Part shown: positions 8,810 to 17,011 of the stretch, piece after piece
Layout of the letters: every line of letters begins with the position of its first letter
How positions within the stretch are numbered: position 1 is the first letter of the stretch
Source of the DNA: Bacteroidota bacterium
Lineage (GTDB): Bacteria > Bacteroidota > Bacteroidia > Chitinophagales > Saprospiraceae
Direction of reading: 5' to 3'
Assembly (NCBI GenBank): GCA_963169455.1
Contig: CAUJDW010000072.1
Location: 24,898-88,897 of the forward strand
DNA length: 64,000 nucleotides
Made by a program: the position numbers and the translations under genes
Notes under the pieces: model-generated
What the model saw: only the letters and a program-made list of their open reading frames with translations
Databases searched by the model: none
What the model was told of the DNA's origin: nothing

Positions 8810-9691
8810 ATGAGTAACATCATTACCCAGCGGTTTATCAAGTGCCACAATAAACTCCGCGAAGAGAACCGCGTGCGTTCCAGCCGGCAGTTTGCACTGG
8901 CTCTGGACTATCTGCCCCAGAGTTTAAGCGAAATCCTTAAAGGGCGCCGGGATGTTACGATCGACCTGCTGCGCAAAGCGGTGGAAAAATACAAGCTCAA
9001 CCCCGTTTATATCTACACCGGTGAGGGCCCCATGTTCATGACCGAGGAAGACCACAAGAGCTTCCGCGTGCTGACCATCGTCACCAATTCGCAGGACGAT
9101 GAGCGCATCGTGCACGTGCCGGTGCCGGCTCAACCCGGCTACGCCGCCGAACTGGGCGACCCCTCCGTCATACAGGACCTGCCCACTTTTACCCTGCCGG
9201 ACTACAAGTACAAAATCGGCACCCACCGCTCCTTCGACGTCTCGGGCGATAGCATGGAAACGACTCTTTTCGAAGGCGACAAGGTGGTGTGCAGCTACGT
9301 GGAGCCTACACTCTGGGAAACCGGCATCAAAGACGGCTACGTCTATGTCGTCGTTACCAGGGCCGATGTCGTTGTCAGGAGGGTCATCAATTTGCTGAAA
9401 TCGGAAAAACAACTGGAACTCATTTCCGACAACTCTTTCTACGAACCCTACCGGGTCAACGTGGGCGATGTGCGCGAAGTGTGGTACGTGCGCGCCAAAA
9501 TAAGCCCGTTCCTCCCTTCTCCTCAGAACATCAAACACTACCTCCACGACGAGGTGCGGGAACTGAAACAGACCATCAGCAAACAGTCCCAGTTGATCGA
9601 CAGCCTCAACAAGACCGTAGAACGCCTGCTGCAGACTCCTTCTCTGGCAGGTGACATCAATATCCGAAGCAATGAAGAAACGGAAGATTAA
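8810..9691 (+). CDS. S24/LexA-fold transcriptional regulator, probably not self-cleaving
   Basis: The 293-residue protein has an N-terminal helical region (about 1-65; SSRQFALALDYLPQSLSEILKGRR reads as a DNA-binding helix-turn-helix) and a peptidase-S24-like domain (about 85-235) with the Ser motif VSGDSMETTLFEGD. The usual catalytic Lys of VKR is replaced by Arg (VVVRRV), and the usual Ala-Gly cleavage site region reads AQPGY. A C-terminal helix (KQTISKQSQLIDSLNKTVERLL) may mediate dimerisation. It probably senses something without autocleavage. The start at 8810 excludes a 15-residue in-frame extension that overlaps the -7 box. It overlaps the next gene by 20 bp. Confidence 0.85.
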   Translation: MSNIITQRFIKCHNKLREENRVRSSRQFALALDYLPQSLSEILKGRRDVTIDLLRKAVEKYKLNPVYIYTGEGPMFMTEEDHKSFRVLTIVTNSQDDERIVHVPVPAQPGYAAELGDPSVIQDLPTFTLPDYKYKIGTHRSFDVSGDSMETTLFEGDKVVCSYVEPTLWETGIKDGYVYVVVTRADVVVRRVINLLKSEKQLELISDNSFYEPYRVNVGDVREVWYVRAKISPFLPSPQNIKHYLHDEVRELKQTISKQSQLIDSLNKTVERLLQTPSLAGDINIRSNEETED

Positions 9692-9908
9692 AATCAAAGG
9701 CAAAGTGGTTTTCCAGAACCTGGGAACCGGCTTCTGGGGCATCGTAGGCGAGGACGGCAGGGAATGGCGCCCCGTCAAGATGCCTGAACAACTGAAATAC
9801 GAAGGCAAAACCATCGAAGTGGAAGCCACGGAAGTGGACGAGGATGTATCCATCTTCATGTGGGGAACGCCCGTGCGCATCACTTCTTTTCACACGATGA
9901 CGCCTTAG
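9672..9908 (+). CDS. Small hypothetical protein, 78 residues
   Basis: This is a 78-residue basic-to-acidic protein with no signal peptide or membrane segment. It begins with a run of alternating Lys (KKRKIKIKGKVV), then GTGFWGIVGEDGREWRPVKMP, then an acidic stretch (EVEATEVDEDVS) and FMWGTPVRI. The pattern suggests a compact beta-barrel, such as an OB or SH3-like fold. An alternative in-frame ATG is at 9651; 9672 is preferred because it gives less overlap with the upstream gene (20 bp). The overlap implies translational coupling to the S24-fold regulator. Function is unknown. Confidence 0.7.
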   Translation: MKKRKIKIKGKVVFQNLGTGFWGIVGEDGREWRPVKMPEQLKYEGKTIEVEATEVDEDVSIFMWGTPVRITSFHTMTP

Positions 9909-10023
9909 GGGAGGTCAATAGGCCGGCGCAGCATTAGCCCAGCCCTTCAGCCTGGTAAACTTGGCGCCACTTCGTGTGCCCTTCACTTCGAGCCGGGCAA
10001 GCATTTTGCATTCCCAGCTCCCT

Positions 10024-11487
10024 TTACCTTTTCCATTTCGACCCGCTCACGTCGGGCGCCTTCAGTACGCGCTGGAAGTCGCCGTACAGTTTGACTGCGA
10101 GTTGTGCAGCGATTTCGGCGCTGACGGGGTTGGTTTCCTCCAGTTTTTCCGGATTGAAGTATTTCTGTACGAAATGGGTGTCGAACTGCCCTGAGGTGAA
10201 GGCTTCGTGTTCCAGGACGAAGCGCCCGAAGGGCAGGGTAGTAGCCACGCCTTCGATCTCGTACTGTTCGATGGCCTCCAGCATTTGCTGGATGGCGGCG
10301 TCGCGGTTGACGCCCCAGGTGATCAGTTTGGCGATCATGGGGTCGTAGTAGATGGGTATGGCCATGCCGGCGTCGTAGCCGTCGTCGACCCGGATATGGG
10401 GGCCTTTGGGGCGCCGGTAGCGGGTGATCGTGCCGATGCTGGGCAGAAAATTATTGTGGGGGTCTTCGGCGTAAACCCGCAGCTCGATGGCATGGCCCTT
10501 TATGGCCAGGCTTTCCTGCCTGAGGCTCAGCGGTTCGCCCAAAGCGATGCGTATCTGTTGCTCAACGAGGTCGACGCCGCTGATCATCTCCGTGACCGGG
10601 TGTTCGACCTGCAGGCGGGTGTTCATTTCCAGGAAGTAGTAGTTCAGTTCGCCGTCCACCAGGAACTCCACGGTGCCTGCGCCGCGGTAGTTGCAGGCTT
10701 TGGCCACCTTGATGGCGTCCTGCCCCATTTTTTCTCTGATTTCGGGGGTGAGGATGGAGGAAGGCGCTTCCTCGACCACTTTCTGATGGCGGCGTTGTAT
10801 GCTGCACTCCCGTTCAAATAGGTGTACGGCGTTCCCGAACTGGTCGGCCAGCACCTGGATTTCGATATGCCGGGGCGAGGCGATGTACTTCTCCAGGAAC
10901 ACCGAGCCGTCTCCAAAGGCGGAGGTAGCTTCGCTGATGGCCCTTTGCATCTGTTCCTCGAAGGCGGCTTCCGCTTCCACGATGCGCATCCCCTTGCCGC
11001 CGCCGCCGGCGGAGGCTTTGATCAGCACCGGAAACCCGATCTGCCGGGCGGCTGCCTTGGCTTCCTCGATGTTGCTTATGGCCTCGTCAAGGCCCGGCAC
11101 CATTGGGATGTCGTATTCCTTCACTGCTGCTTTGGCCGCCAGCTTGCTGCCCATGATCTCGATGGAAAAAGGGGTGGGGCCGATGAAGGTGATGCCTGCC
11201 TCTTCCACTGCCCGGGCGAATGCGGCGTTTTCACTCAGGAAGCCATAGCCGGGATGGATGGCGTCCACCTGCAGTTCCCGGGCCAGCCCGATGATCCGCT
11301 CGCCGTTGAGGTAGGACTGGGCGGAGGGGTTCGGCCCGATGCAGACAGCCTCGTCGGCAAAGCGGACGTGCGGGGCATTGCGGTCAATTTCCGAAAAAAC
11401 AGCTACGGTCCGGATGCCCATTTCATGGGCGGTCCGCATGATGCGCAAGGCAATCTCACCGCGATTCGCAATCAGGAGTTTCTTCAT
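10024..11487 (-). CDS. accC: Biotin carboxylase subunit of acetyl-/propionyl-CoA carboxylase
   Basis: The 487-residue ATP-grasp enzyme carboxylates the biotin of a carrier protein using ATP and bicarbonate. The N-terminal KLLIANRGEIALRIMRTA, the glycine-rich ATP loop KASAGGGGKGMRIV, the FERECSIQRRHQK segment and the metal and bicarbonate-site motif EMNTRLQVEHPVTE are all intact. The C-terminal domain extends about 35 residues beyond the compact AccC of E. coli and ends in a variable basic tail. No biotin carrier or carboxyltransferase gene is adjacent, so fatty-acid synthesis AccC cannot be told from a propionyl-CoA carboxylase subunit by context. The gene is divergent from the acetoacetyl-CoA synthetase. 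Confidence 0.93.
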   Translation of the reverse strand: MKKLLIANRGEIALRIMRTAHEMGIRTVAVFSEIDRNAPHVRFADEAVCIGPNPSAQSYLNGERIIGLARELQVDAIHPGYGFLSENAAFARAVEEAGITFIGPTPFSIEIMGSKLAAKAAVKEYDIPMVPGLDEAISNIEEAKAAARQIGFPVLIKASAGGGGKGMRIVEAEAAFEEQMQRAISEATSAFGDGSVFLEKYIASPRHIEIQVLADQFGNAVHLFERECSIQRRHQKVVEEAPSSILTPEIREKMGQDAIKVAKACNYRGAGTVEFLVDGELNYYFLEMNTRLQVEHPVTEMISGVDLVEQQIRIALGEPLSLRQESLAIKGHAIELRVYAEDPHNNFLPSIGTITRYRRPKGPHIRVDDGYDAGMAIPIYYDPMIAKLITWGVNRDAAIQQMLEAIEQYEIEGVATTLPFGRFVLEHEAFTSGQFDTHFVQKYFNPEKLEETNPVSAEIAAQLAVKLYGDFQRVLKAPDVSGSKWKR

Positions 11488-11529
11488 GGCGCTTTCCTTT
11501 GAACGGGGCTGAAGGTATGGAAAAAAGTT

Positions 11530-11537
11530 TATTTTTG
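11530..11537 (+). promoter_or_regulatory. -7-like box (TATTTTTG) upstream of acetoacetyl-CoA synthetase
   Basis: It matches TAnnTTTG in the divergent gap between accC and the synthetase, 110 nt before the chosen ATG. The nearest TTTG (11498) is 28 nt upstream, too far for a standard -33 element, so support is modest. Confidence 0.3.
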
Positions 11538-11646
11538 GCTATTTTAAGGGTTTACTGAATTGTTTTCCGGCAGATTCCCGCTCACTCGCGGGGAGCCGGT
11601 TTTAGCTTGCCCCGGCTGTTCCCGATCACTGAAAAAACGTATCTCT

Positions 11647-13620
11647 ATGCATGAAACGCCCCGCCAGCTCTGGCGGCCATCACCATCTTTCATCCGAAAT
11701 TCCCGCCTGCAGCACTACCTCGACTGGCTGGCCGGAAACAAGGGCCTGCAGTTTGAAAACTACGAAGCTGCCTGGGCCTGGTCTGTAGAAGATCCCCCGG
11801 CTTTCTGGGAGTCGGTGTGGCAGTATTTCGGCGTAAAGTCGCACTGGCCCTATCAAAGCATTCTGTCCGGTGGGCCGATGCCGGGCGCCCGCTGGTTTGA
11901 AGGCAGCACTTTAAACTATGCGGAACACATCTTTCGCCGGAAAAGCACCGATCGCCCTGCCATCCTGTTCCGTTCGGAGCGCCATCCCCTTCAGGCCGTG
12001 AGCTGGCAGGAACTGGAGCAGGCCGTGGCCGGCATGGCGGCGTTCCTGAAATCGGCTGGGGTGGAAAAAGAGGATAGGGTAGTGGCTTTCCTGCCGAACA
12101 TCCCGGAGGCCACGATCGCCTTCCTGGCGGCCTGCTCCATCGGCGCCGTATGGTCGAGCTGCTCGCCCGACTTCGGGGTGAACAGCGTAGTGGACCGCTT
12201 CCAGCAGATTGAACCGAAAGTATTGTTTGCAGTGGACGGCTACCAGTACGGCGGCAAGCCCTTTGATAAAATGGAGGTGGTGCAGGAACTCTGCAGGCAG
12301 TTGCCAAGCCTGGAAAAGGTGGTGCTCCTGCCGTATTTGAATGAGAATAGCTCAGCAGAACAACTTCCCAACGGCATTAGCTGGCAGAAAGCCCTGGAAA
12401 CGCCGGCCGGCGCGCTGTTTTTCGAACCCCTGCCCTTTGGGCATCCCATTTGGGTGTTATACTCTTCCGGCACCACAGGCATCCCGAAGGCGATAACCCA
12501 TTCCCAGGGCGGGGTGCTGCTGGAGCATTTGAAATATCTTGCGTTCCACAACGACGTGCACCCCGGCGAGCGCTTTTTCTGGTTCTCCACCACCGGCTGG
12601 ATGATGTGGAACTTCGTGCAGGCGGCCCTGCTGGTGGGCGCCACTATCGTCCTTTACGACGGCAGCCCGGCTTACCCCAACCTCGATGTGCTTTGGCAGC
12701 TTGCCGGGGAAGCCGGGATCAACCATTTCGGAACCAGCGCTCCCTATCTGGTGGCTTGTATGAAAGCGGGGCTTACCCCTGGCAAAGATTATGATCTTTC
12801 CGCCCTGCGCTCCATAGGCTCGACCGGGGCGCCGCTGCCGCCCGAAGCTTTTGACTATGTTTATCAGAAAATAAAAGAAGACTTGTGGCTTTGCTCCATG
12901 AGCGGCGGCACCGACGTATGCACGGCCTTCGTCGGCGGCTGCCCCCTGGAGCCGGTTTACGAAGGGGAGATACAATGCCGGGCGCTGGGTTGCGCCCTTT
13001 ACGCTTATGATGAAGAAGGGCAGGAAATCATAGATGAAGTCGGTGAAATGGTGATCACCCGCCCCATGCCATCCATGCCCATCTATTTCTGGAACGACGC
13101 TGACAAACAAAAGTACCTGGGCAGTTATTTCGACATGTACCCCGGCATCTGGCGCCACGGCGACTGGGTGCGCATCACGCCCCGGGGCTCCCTACTCATC
13201 CTGGGCCGCTCCGACGCCACCCTCAACCGGCAGGGCGTCCGCATCGGCACCGCCGAAATATACCGCGCCGTCGACCAGGTGAAAGAAGTGAAGGACAGCC
13301 TCATCGTCAACCTGGAACTGAGCGGCGGCCGCCACTACATGCCCCTTTTCGTGCTGATGAACGAAGGACAGGAACTGACCGAATCGGTCAAAACTCAGAT
13401 CCGCCAGGTGTTGCGCAGCGAATACTCCCCCCGCCACGTGCCGGATGAGATCATCGAGGTGAAGGATATTCCCTATACCATCAGCGGGAAGAAGCTGGAA
13501 GCCCCGGTGAAGAAAATCCTGCTGGGCTTCCCCATCCACAAAGCAGCTAACCCGGATTCGATGCGCAACCCGGAGTCGCTTGGGTTTTTTGTGGAATTTG
13601 CAAGGGGGGTGGAGCGGTAA
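11647..13620 (+). CDS. Acetoacetyl-CoA synthetase (acetoacetate-CoA ligase)
   Basis: This 657-residue adenylate-forming enzyme activates acetoacetate to acetoacetyl-CoA with ATP, feeding ketone bodies into lipid or polyhydroxyalkanoate pathways. The N-terminal segment SRLQHYLDWL, the FEGSTLNYAEHIF motif and the AMP-binding loop LYSSGTTGIPKAI are typical of AacS rather than acetyl-CoA synthetase. TTGWMMWNF, RHGDW and GRSDATLNRQGVRIGTAEIY follow, and the catalytic Lys is in TISGKKLEAP near the C-terminus. The ATG at 11647 removes a 29-residue in-frame extension without family resemblance. It is divergent from accC; both handle CoA thioesters. Confidence 0.92.
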   Translation: MHETPRQLWRPSPSFIRNSRLQHYLDWLAGNKGLQFENYEAAWAWSVEDPPAFWESVWQYFGVKSHWPYQSILSGGPMPGARWFEGSTLNYAEHIFRRKSTDRPAILFRSERHPLQAVSWQELEQAVAGMAAFLKSAGVEKEDRVVAFLPNIPEATIAFLAACSIGAVWSSCSPDFGVNSVVDRFQQIEPKVLFAVDGYQYGGKPFDKMEVVQELCRQLPSLEKVVLLPYLNENSSAEQLPNGISWQKALETPAGALFFEPLPFGHPIWVLYSSGTTGIPKAITHSQGGVLLEHLKYLAFHNDVHPGERFFWFSTTGWMMWNFVQAALLVGATIVLYDGSPAYPNLDVLWQLAGEAGINHFGTSAPYLVACMKAGLTPGKDYDLSALRSIGSTGAPLPPEAFDYVYQKIKEDLWLCSMSGGTDVCTAFVGGCPLEPVYEGEIQCRALGCALYAYDEEGQEIIDEVGEMVITRPMPSMPIYFWNDADKQKYLGSYFDMYPGIWRHGDWVRITPRGSLLILGRSDATLNRQGVRIGTAEIYRAVDQVKEVKDSLIVNLELSGGRHYMPLFVLMNEGQELTESVKTQIRQVLRSEYSPRHVPDEIIEVKDIPYTISGKKLEAPVKKILLGFPIHKAANPDSMRNPESLGFFVEFARGVER

Positions 13621-13631
13621 TGTGCCTAACC

Positions 13632-14129
13632 TCACCAATCCGTAAAGGCCGCATTGAAAATATCCTCCATCATCTGGTTGGAAATGGTGGTGACGGCGTC
13701 GTCCTCAACGCTGGCCAGGTCCTGGGAGCTGGGGAAGTCGAAGAAGAAGGAGAAGTTTTTCTTCCAGCCCTTCGATTCGTCCTGGTTGTTGATGTACTCG
13801 ATAGCGGTGGTGATGGTCAGGCGGTTGAGGGCCGTTGTCTCGCCGGGCTGCGGCGCTTCGGAGGTCACGTCGTAGCGCACGATGGCGCCTTTGAACTCAA
13901 TGTCGGGGTTTTCGTCATTGAGCACGAGGCGGGATTCGGTGCGGATCTTTTCCTTGAGGTCTTCCGCCAGGCGCTGGGCCAGAGCAGGTTGGGCGTTCAG
14001 GGCGTTGTTGGTAAATTGCTCCACGTAGTAAGACTTCACCGTGGCGTAATCGATGCTGATGCCCCGGAAGGAGTAACAACCGCTGAAGAGAAGGGCGAAG
14101 AAGGAGAGGAGGGTGAATATCCGTAGCAT
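13632..14129 (-). CDS. LptE-family LPS-assembly lipoprotein
   Basis: The 165-residue protein has a lipoprotein signal with lipobox Cys18 (LLFSGCYSFRG). The opening CYSFRGISIDYATVKSYYVEQF and the following FTNNALNAQPALAQRLAEDLKEKI are characteristic of the Bacteroidota LptE family, which partners the LptD barrel to insert LPS in the outer membrane. The start at 14129 is chosen because the signal peptide begins there; an in-frame start at 14216 would add 29 non-hydrophobic residues. In many Bacteroidota lptE directly follows the sigma-54 activator gene. Here the M43 protease gene lies between them on the other strand. Confidence 0.85.
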   Translation of the reverse strand: MLRIFTLLSFFALLFSGCYSFRGISIDYATVKSYYVEQFTNNALNAQPALAQRLAEDLKEKIRTESRLVLNDENPDIEFKGAIVRYDVTSEAPQPGETTALNRLTITTAIEYINNQDESKGWKKNFSFFFDFPSSQDLASVEDDAVTTISNQMMEDIFNAAFTDW

Positions 14130-14226
14130 GGCTTTTTTCCGTGTTTTGATTCCAGGCCATCCCGAAGCTGTCCAAATGCCCGCTTGCGGATTTGAAACAG
14201 CCTTTTGGACGGCCATTTTCCGGTGG

Positions 14227-14234
14227 CAAATATA
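14227..14234 (-). promoter_or_regulatory. -7 box (TATATTTG on the minus strand) for lptE
   Basis: It fits TAnnTTTG, about 98 nt upstream of the lptE ATG. It would give lptE its own promoter, which is needed because the protease gene separates it from its usual operon partners. The gap 14130-14443 otherwise holds nothing I can assign; it must also carry the promoter of the protease gene. Confidence 0.45.
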
Positions 14235-15442
14235 ACAACGATTTCAGGGAAAATATTTGACAGCTTGCCTACAATATGCTAGCTTTAATTTCCCGAAAAG
14301 CTGGAATCCTGTTAACATCGCCTCTGCGATTTCCGGCGGCTCCCCCCTTCCTTCCCCCGCAACCTCACTGCCAGGAAAACAACAGGCCATCATTATGGAT
14401 GATGAGTAGAGAAACAAAAATGCAACTTAAACAAAGCTATCCTATGAAACCACTTTATCTTGCCCTTGCCATCTTCATCCTGCTGGGCGGCAGCCAGTAT
14501 GCGCAGGGCCAGCGGGATTGCGGAACCATGCAGTACCTCGAGTACGAGCAGCAACTGGACCCCGGGCGGCTGCAGCGGTTGGAAGCGATCGAAAAGCACA
14601 CCAGGGAATTCCTGAACAACCCCGGCCGCGATGTGACGGGGGTGATTTCTATTCCCGTGGTCGTTCACGTCGTTTGGAATACGCCTTCTGAAAACATCAG
14701 CGATGCGCAGATACTGAGCTAGATCGACGTCCTCAACGAGGATTTCCGGCGCCTGAACGCCGATGCTTCGAATACTCCGTCCATGTTCCTCGGCGTTGCG
14801 GCCGATTCGGAATTTGAGTTCTGCATGGCCACGGTGGACCCCAGCGGGAACCCCACCAACGGCATTACCCGGACGCAGACCAGCACCACTTCCTTTTCGA
14901 CCAACAACAACGTGAAGTTCAACGCCACCGGCGGCCACGATGCATGGCCGGCGGGCCAGTACCTCAACGTCTGGGTGTGCGACCTGACGGGCGGGCTGTT
15001 GGGCTATGCACAATTTCCGGGCGGCAATCCGGCCACTGATGGAGTTGTTTGTGATTACCTGTATTTCGGCACCATTGGTACGGCAACCCCGCCATTCCAT
15101 CTGGGGCGCACAGCTACCCATGAAATCGGGCACTGGCTGAACCTTCGCCACATCTGGGGCGATGGCGGCTGCAGTGTGGACGACTTCGTCAGCGACACGC
15201 CTTTGGCCGGCGCGCCCAATTATACCGGCGCGCCCTGTACTTTTCCCGGCCCCAATTCCTGTAATACCGGCTCGGGAGACCAGCCCGACATGTTCCAGAA
15301 CTACATGGATTATTCTGATGATGTCTGTATGAACCTCTACACCCTGGGCCAGAAAGCCCGGATGCGCGCTCTTTTCGACTCCGGCGGCGCCAGGCAGAGC
15401 ATCCTCACTTCGCCGGGCTGCGGCAGCGAGCCGCCGCCCAGT

Positions 15443-15748
15443 TGTAATGACGGCATCCAGAATGGCCAGGAGACCGGTGTGGACTGTGGCGGCCCGGTTT
15501 GCCCGCCCTGCCCTACCTGTTTTGACGGCATCCAGAACGGCCAGGAGACGGGTGTGGACTGCGGCGGCCCGGTTTGCCCGCCCTGCCCCACCTGCTTTGA
15601 CGGCATTCAGAACGGCCAGGAGACGGGTGTGGACTGCGGCGGCCCGGTTTGTCCGCCCTGCCCGGTAGAGCCCACCTGTGATGATGGCATCCAGAACGGC
15701 CAGGAGACGGGCGTGGACTGCGGCGGCCCTGACTGTCCGCCCTGCCCC
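15443..15748 (+). repeat. Four tandem coding repeats of the Cys-rich unit DGIQNGQETGVDCGG
   Basis: Units start at 15443, 15518, 15593 and 15677 and are 72-84 bp long. Each encodes C-x-DGIQNGQETGVDCGGP followed by x-CPPCP. The copies are nearly identical in nucleotides, which points to recent duplication or gene conversion. Each unit carries four cysteines, so disulphides are likely outside the cell. Confidence 0.9.
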
Positions 15749-16084
15749 TGCAACGGCACCGGGCTTCAACTCAATATCCACTTCGACCTCGCCCCGGCCC
15801 AAACCAGTTGGGCCATCGTCCACTCCAGCGGGGCAACGGTAGCTTCCGGCGGCCCCTACACCAGCCAGCCCGGCGGTTCCACGTTTACCATCAGCGGCTT
15901 GTGCCTTGCCGACGGCTGTTATACCTTTACCATATACGATTCGGGGAATAACGGCCTTTGCTGCCGCCTTGGCCAGGGTTCTTACACCCTGACGGACGAG
16001 GATGGCAATGTGCTGGCCTCCGGCAGCCAGTTCGGCGCTTCGCAGGCCACGAATTTCTGCCTGGAAAGCGGCGCTGCACCCACT

Positions 16085-16327
16085 TGCGACGACGGCATCC
16101 AGAACGGCCAGGAGACTGGTGTGGACTGCGGCGGCCCGGACTGCCCGCCCTGCCCGGTAGAGCCCAGCTGTGACGACGGCATCCAGAACGGCCAGGAGGC
16201 CGGTGTAGACTGCGGCGGCCCGGACTGCCCACCCTGCCCGGTAGAGCCCAGCTGTGACGACGGCATCCAGAACGGCCAGGAGGCCGGTGTGGACTGCGGC
16301 GGCCCCGACTGCCCGCCCTGCCCGGGC
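16085..16327 (+). repeat. Second block of three Cys-rich coding repeats
   Basis: Units start at 16085, 16169 and 16253. The first carries GQETG and the other two GQEAG, all with VDCGGPDCPPCP, joined by the linker VEPS. The block follows the first of two homologous roughly 100-residue beta domains (IHFDLAPAQTSWAI and IHFDLYPAQTSWAI), so a repeat-plus-domain module seems to have been duplicated. Confidence 0.88.
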
Positions 16328-16950
16328 TGTCCGTTTGACGTCAATTTGGAGATTCATTTCGATCTGTATCCTGCACAGACATCCTGGGCGATTTTTGACG
16401 CCGGTGGTGTCGCGGCAGCTTCTGGCGGCCCCTACACAGGCCAGGCCCCATTCTCCACACTGATGCAGGACATCTGCCTCGAAGAGGGCTGTTACACCTT
16501 TACGATCTACGATTCCGGAGGCAACGGCCTGTGCTGCCAGGGCGGCAGAGGCTCCTACTTCCTCTCCGACGACAATGGCAACTTCCTGGCTGCCGGCGCC
16601 GTCTTCGGCGCATCGCAGTCCACTGCTTTCTGTTCTGACGGCAACAGGGAGGCTGGCCGGGAGGCAGGCATTAGCTCCGGCCGCTTCAGCCTGTTCCCCA
16701 ACCCTGCCAGCCAGCAACTGACGGTAGCCTTTGGTATGCCCGAAGCAGGAAAGGTTCAGCTCAGTGTGCGGGGCCTGGCCGGAGAGGTGCTTCTGCATCG
16801 GGAATCCCAGGTGGAAGCAGGGAAGCAGGAGGTGGAGCTGGACGTCAGCGGCCTGCCGGCCGGCCTGTATTTCATGGAGGTTGTGGTGCAGGGTGAGCGC
16901 TTCGCGAAGAAATTCGTGATTGCCCGATAGAGGAGTTGATTTTCAGGAAA

Positions 16951-16984
16951 ACGAATGGCCGCCGGTTTTCCGGCGGCCATTCGT
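16951..16984. terminator. Bidirectional terminator-like hairpin
   Basis: This is a perfect 15-bp inverted repeat (ACGAATGGCCGCCGG and its complement) around a TTTT loop. It sits between the converging protease and sigma-54 activator genes, 20 bp after one stop and 27 bp after the other. Confidence 0.75.
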
Positions 16985-17011
16985 CGTTTGAACCAGCCTG
17001 AAGGCCGGCAT

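Larger units (their letters stand above)
14444..16930 (+). pseudogene. M43 pappalysin-like secreted metalloprotease with T9SS domain, interrupted by an amber codon
   Basis: A signal peptide at 14444 (MKPLYLALAIFILLGG) opens a frame that meets TAG at 14720-14722 and continues in the same frame to 16930. Just before the stop is VVVHVVWNTPSENISDAQILS, and just after is IDVLNEDFRRLNAD; together these form the normal M43 sequence, in which Gln (CAG) is expected at the stop. Downstream are the zinc site HEIGHWLNLRH, the Met-turn region (NYMDYSDDVCMN), four Cys-rich repeats, a beta domain, three more repeats, a second copy of the domain, and a T9SS type A sorting domain (FSLFPNPASQQ to the C-terminal FVIAR). 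The rest of the gene is undamaged, so this is a recent nonsense mutation, a read error, or suppressed. Confidence 0.85.

Noticed and set aside
14393..16798. An 801-residue open frame on the minus strand opposite the protease gene
   Set aside because: It mirrors the repetitive, GC-rich protease sequence; its product is Ala/Gly/Val-rich with no domain, and the opposite frame has a zinc site and sorting domain.
14783..16930. Treating the part after the amber codon as an independent gene starting at 14783
   Set aside because: It lacks a signal peptide, and the conserved IDVLNEDFRRLNAD segment lies upstream of that ATG in the same frame.
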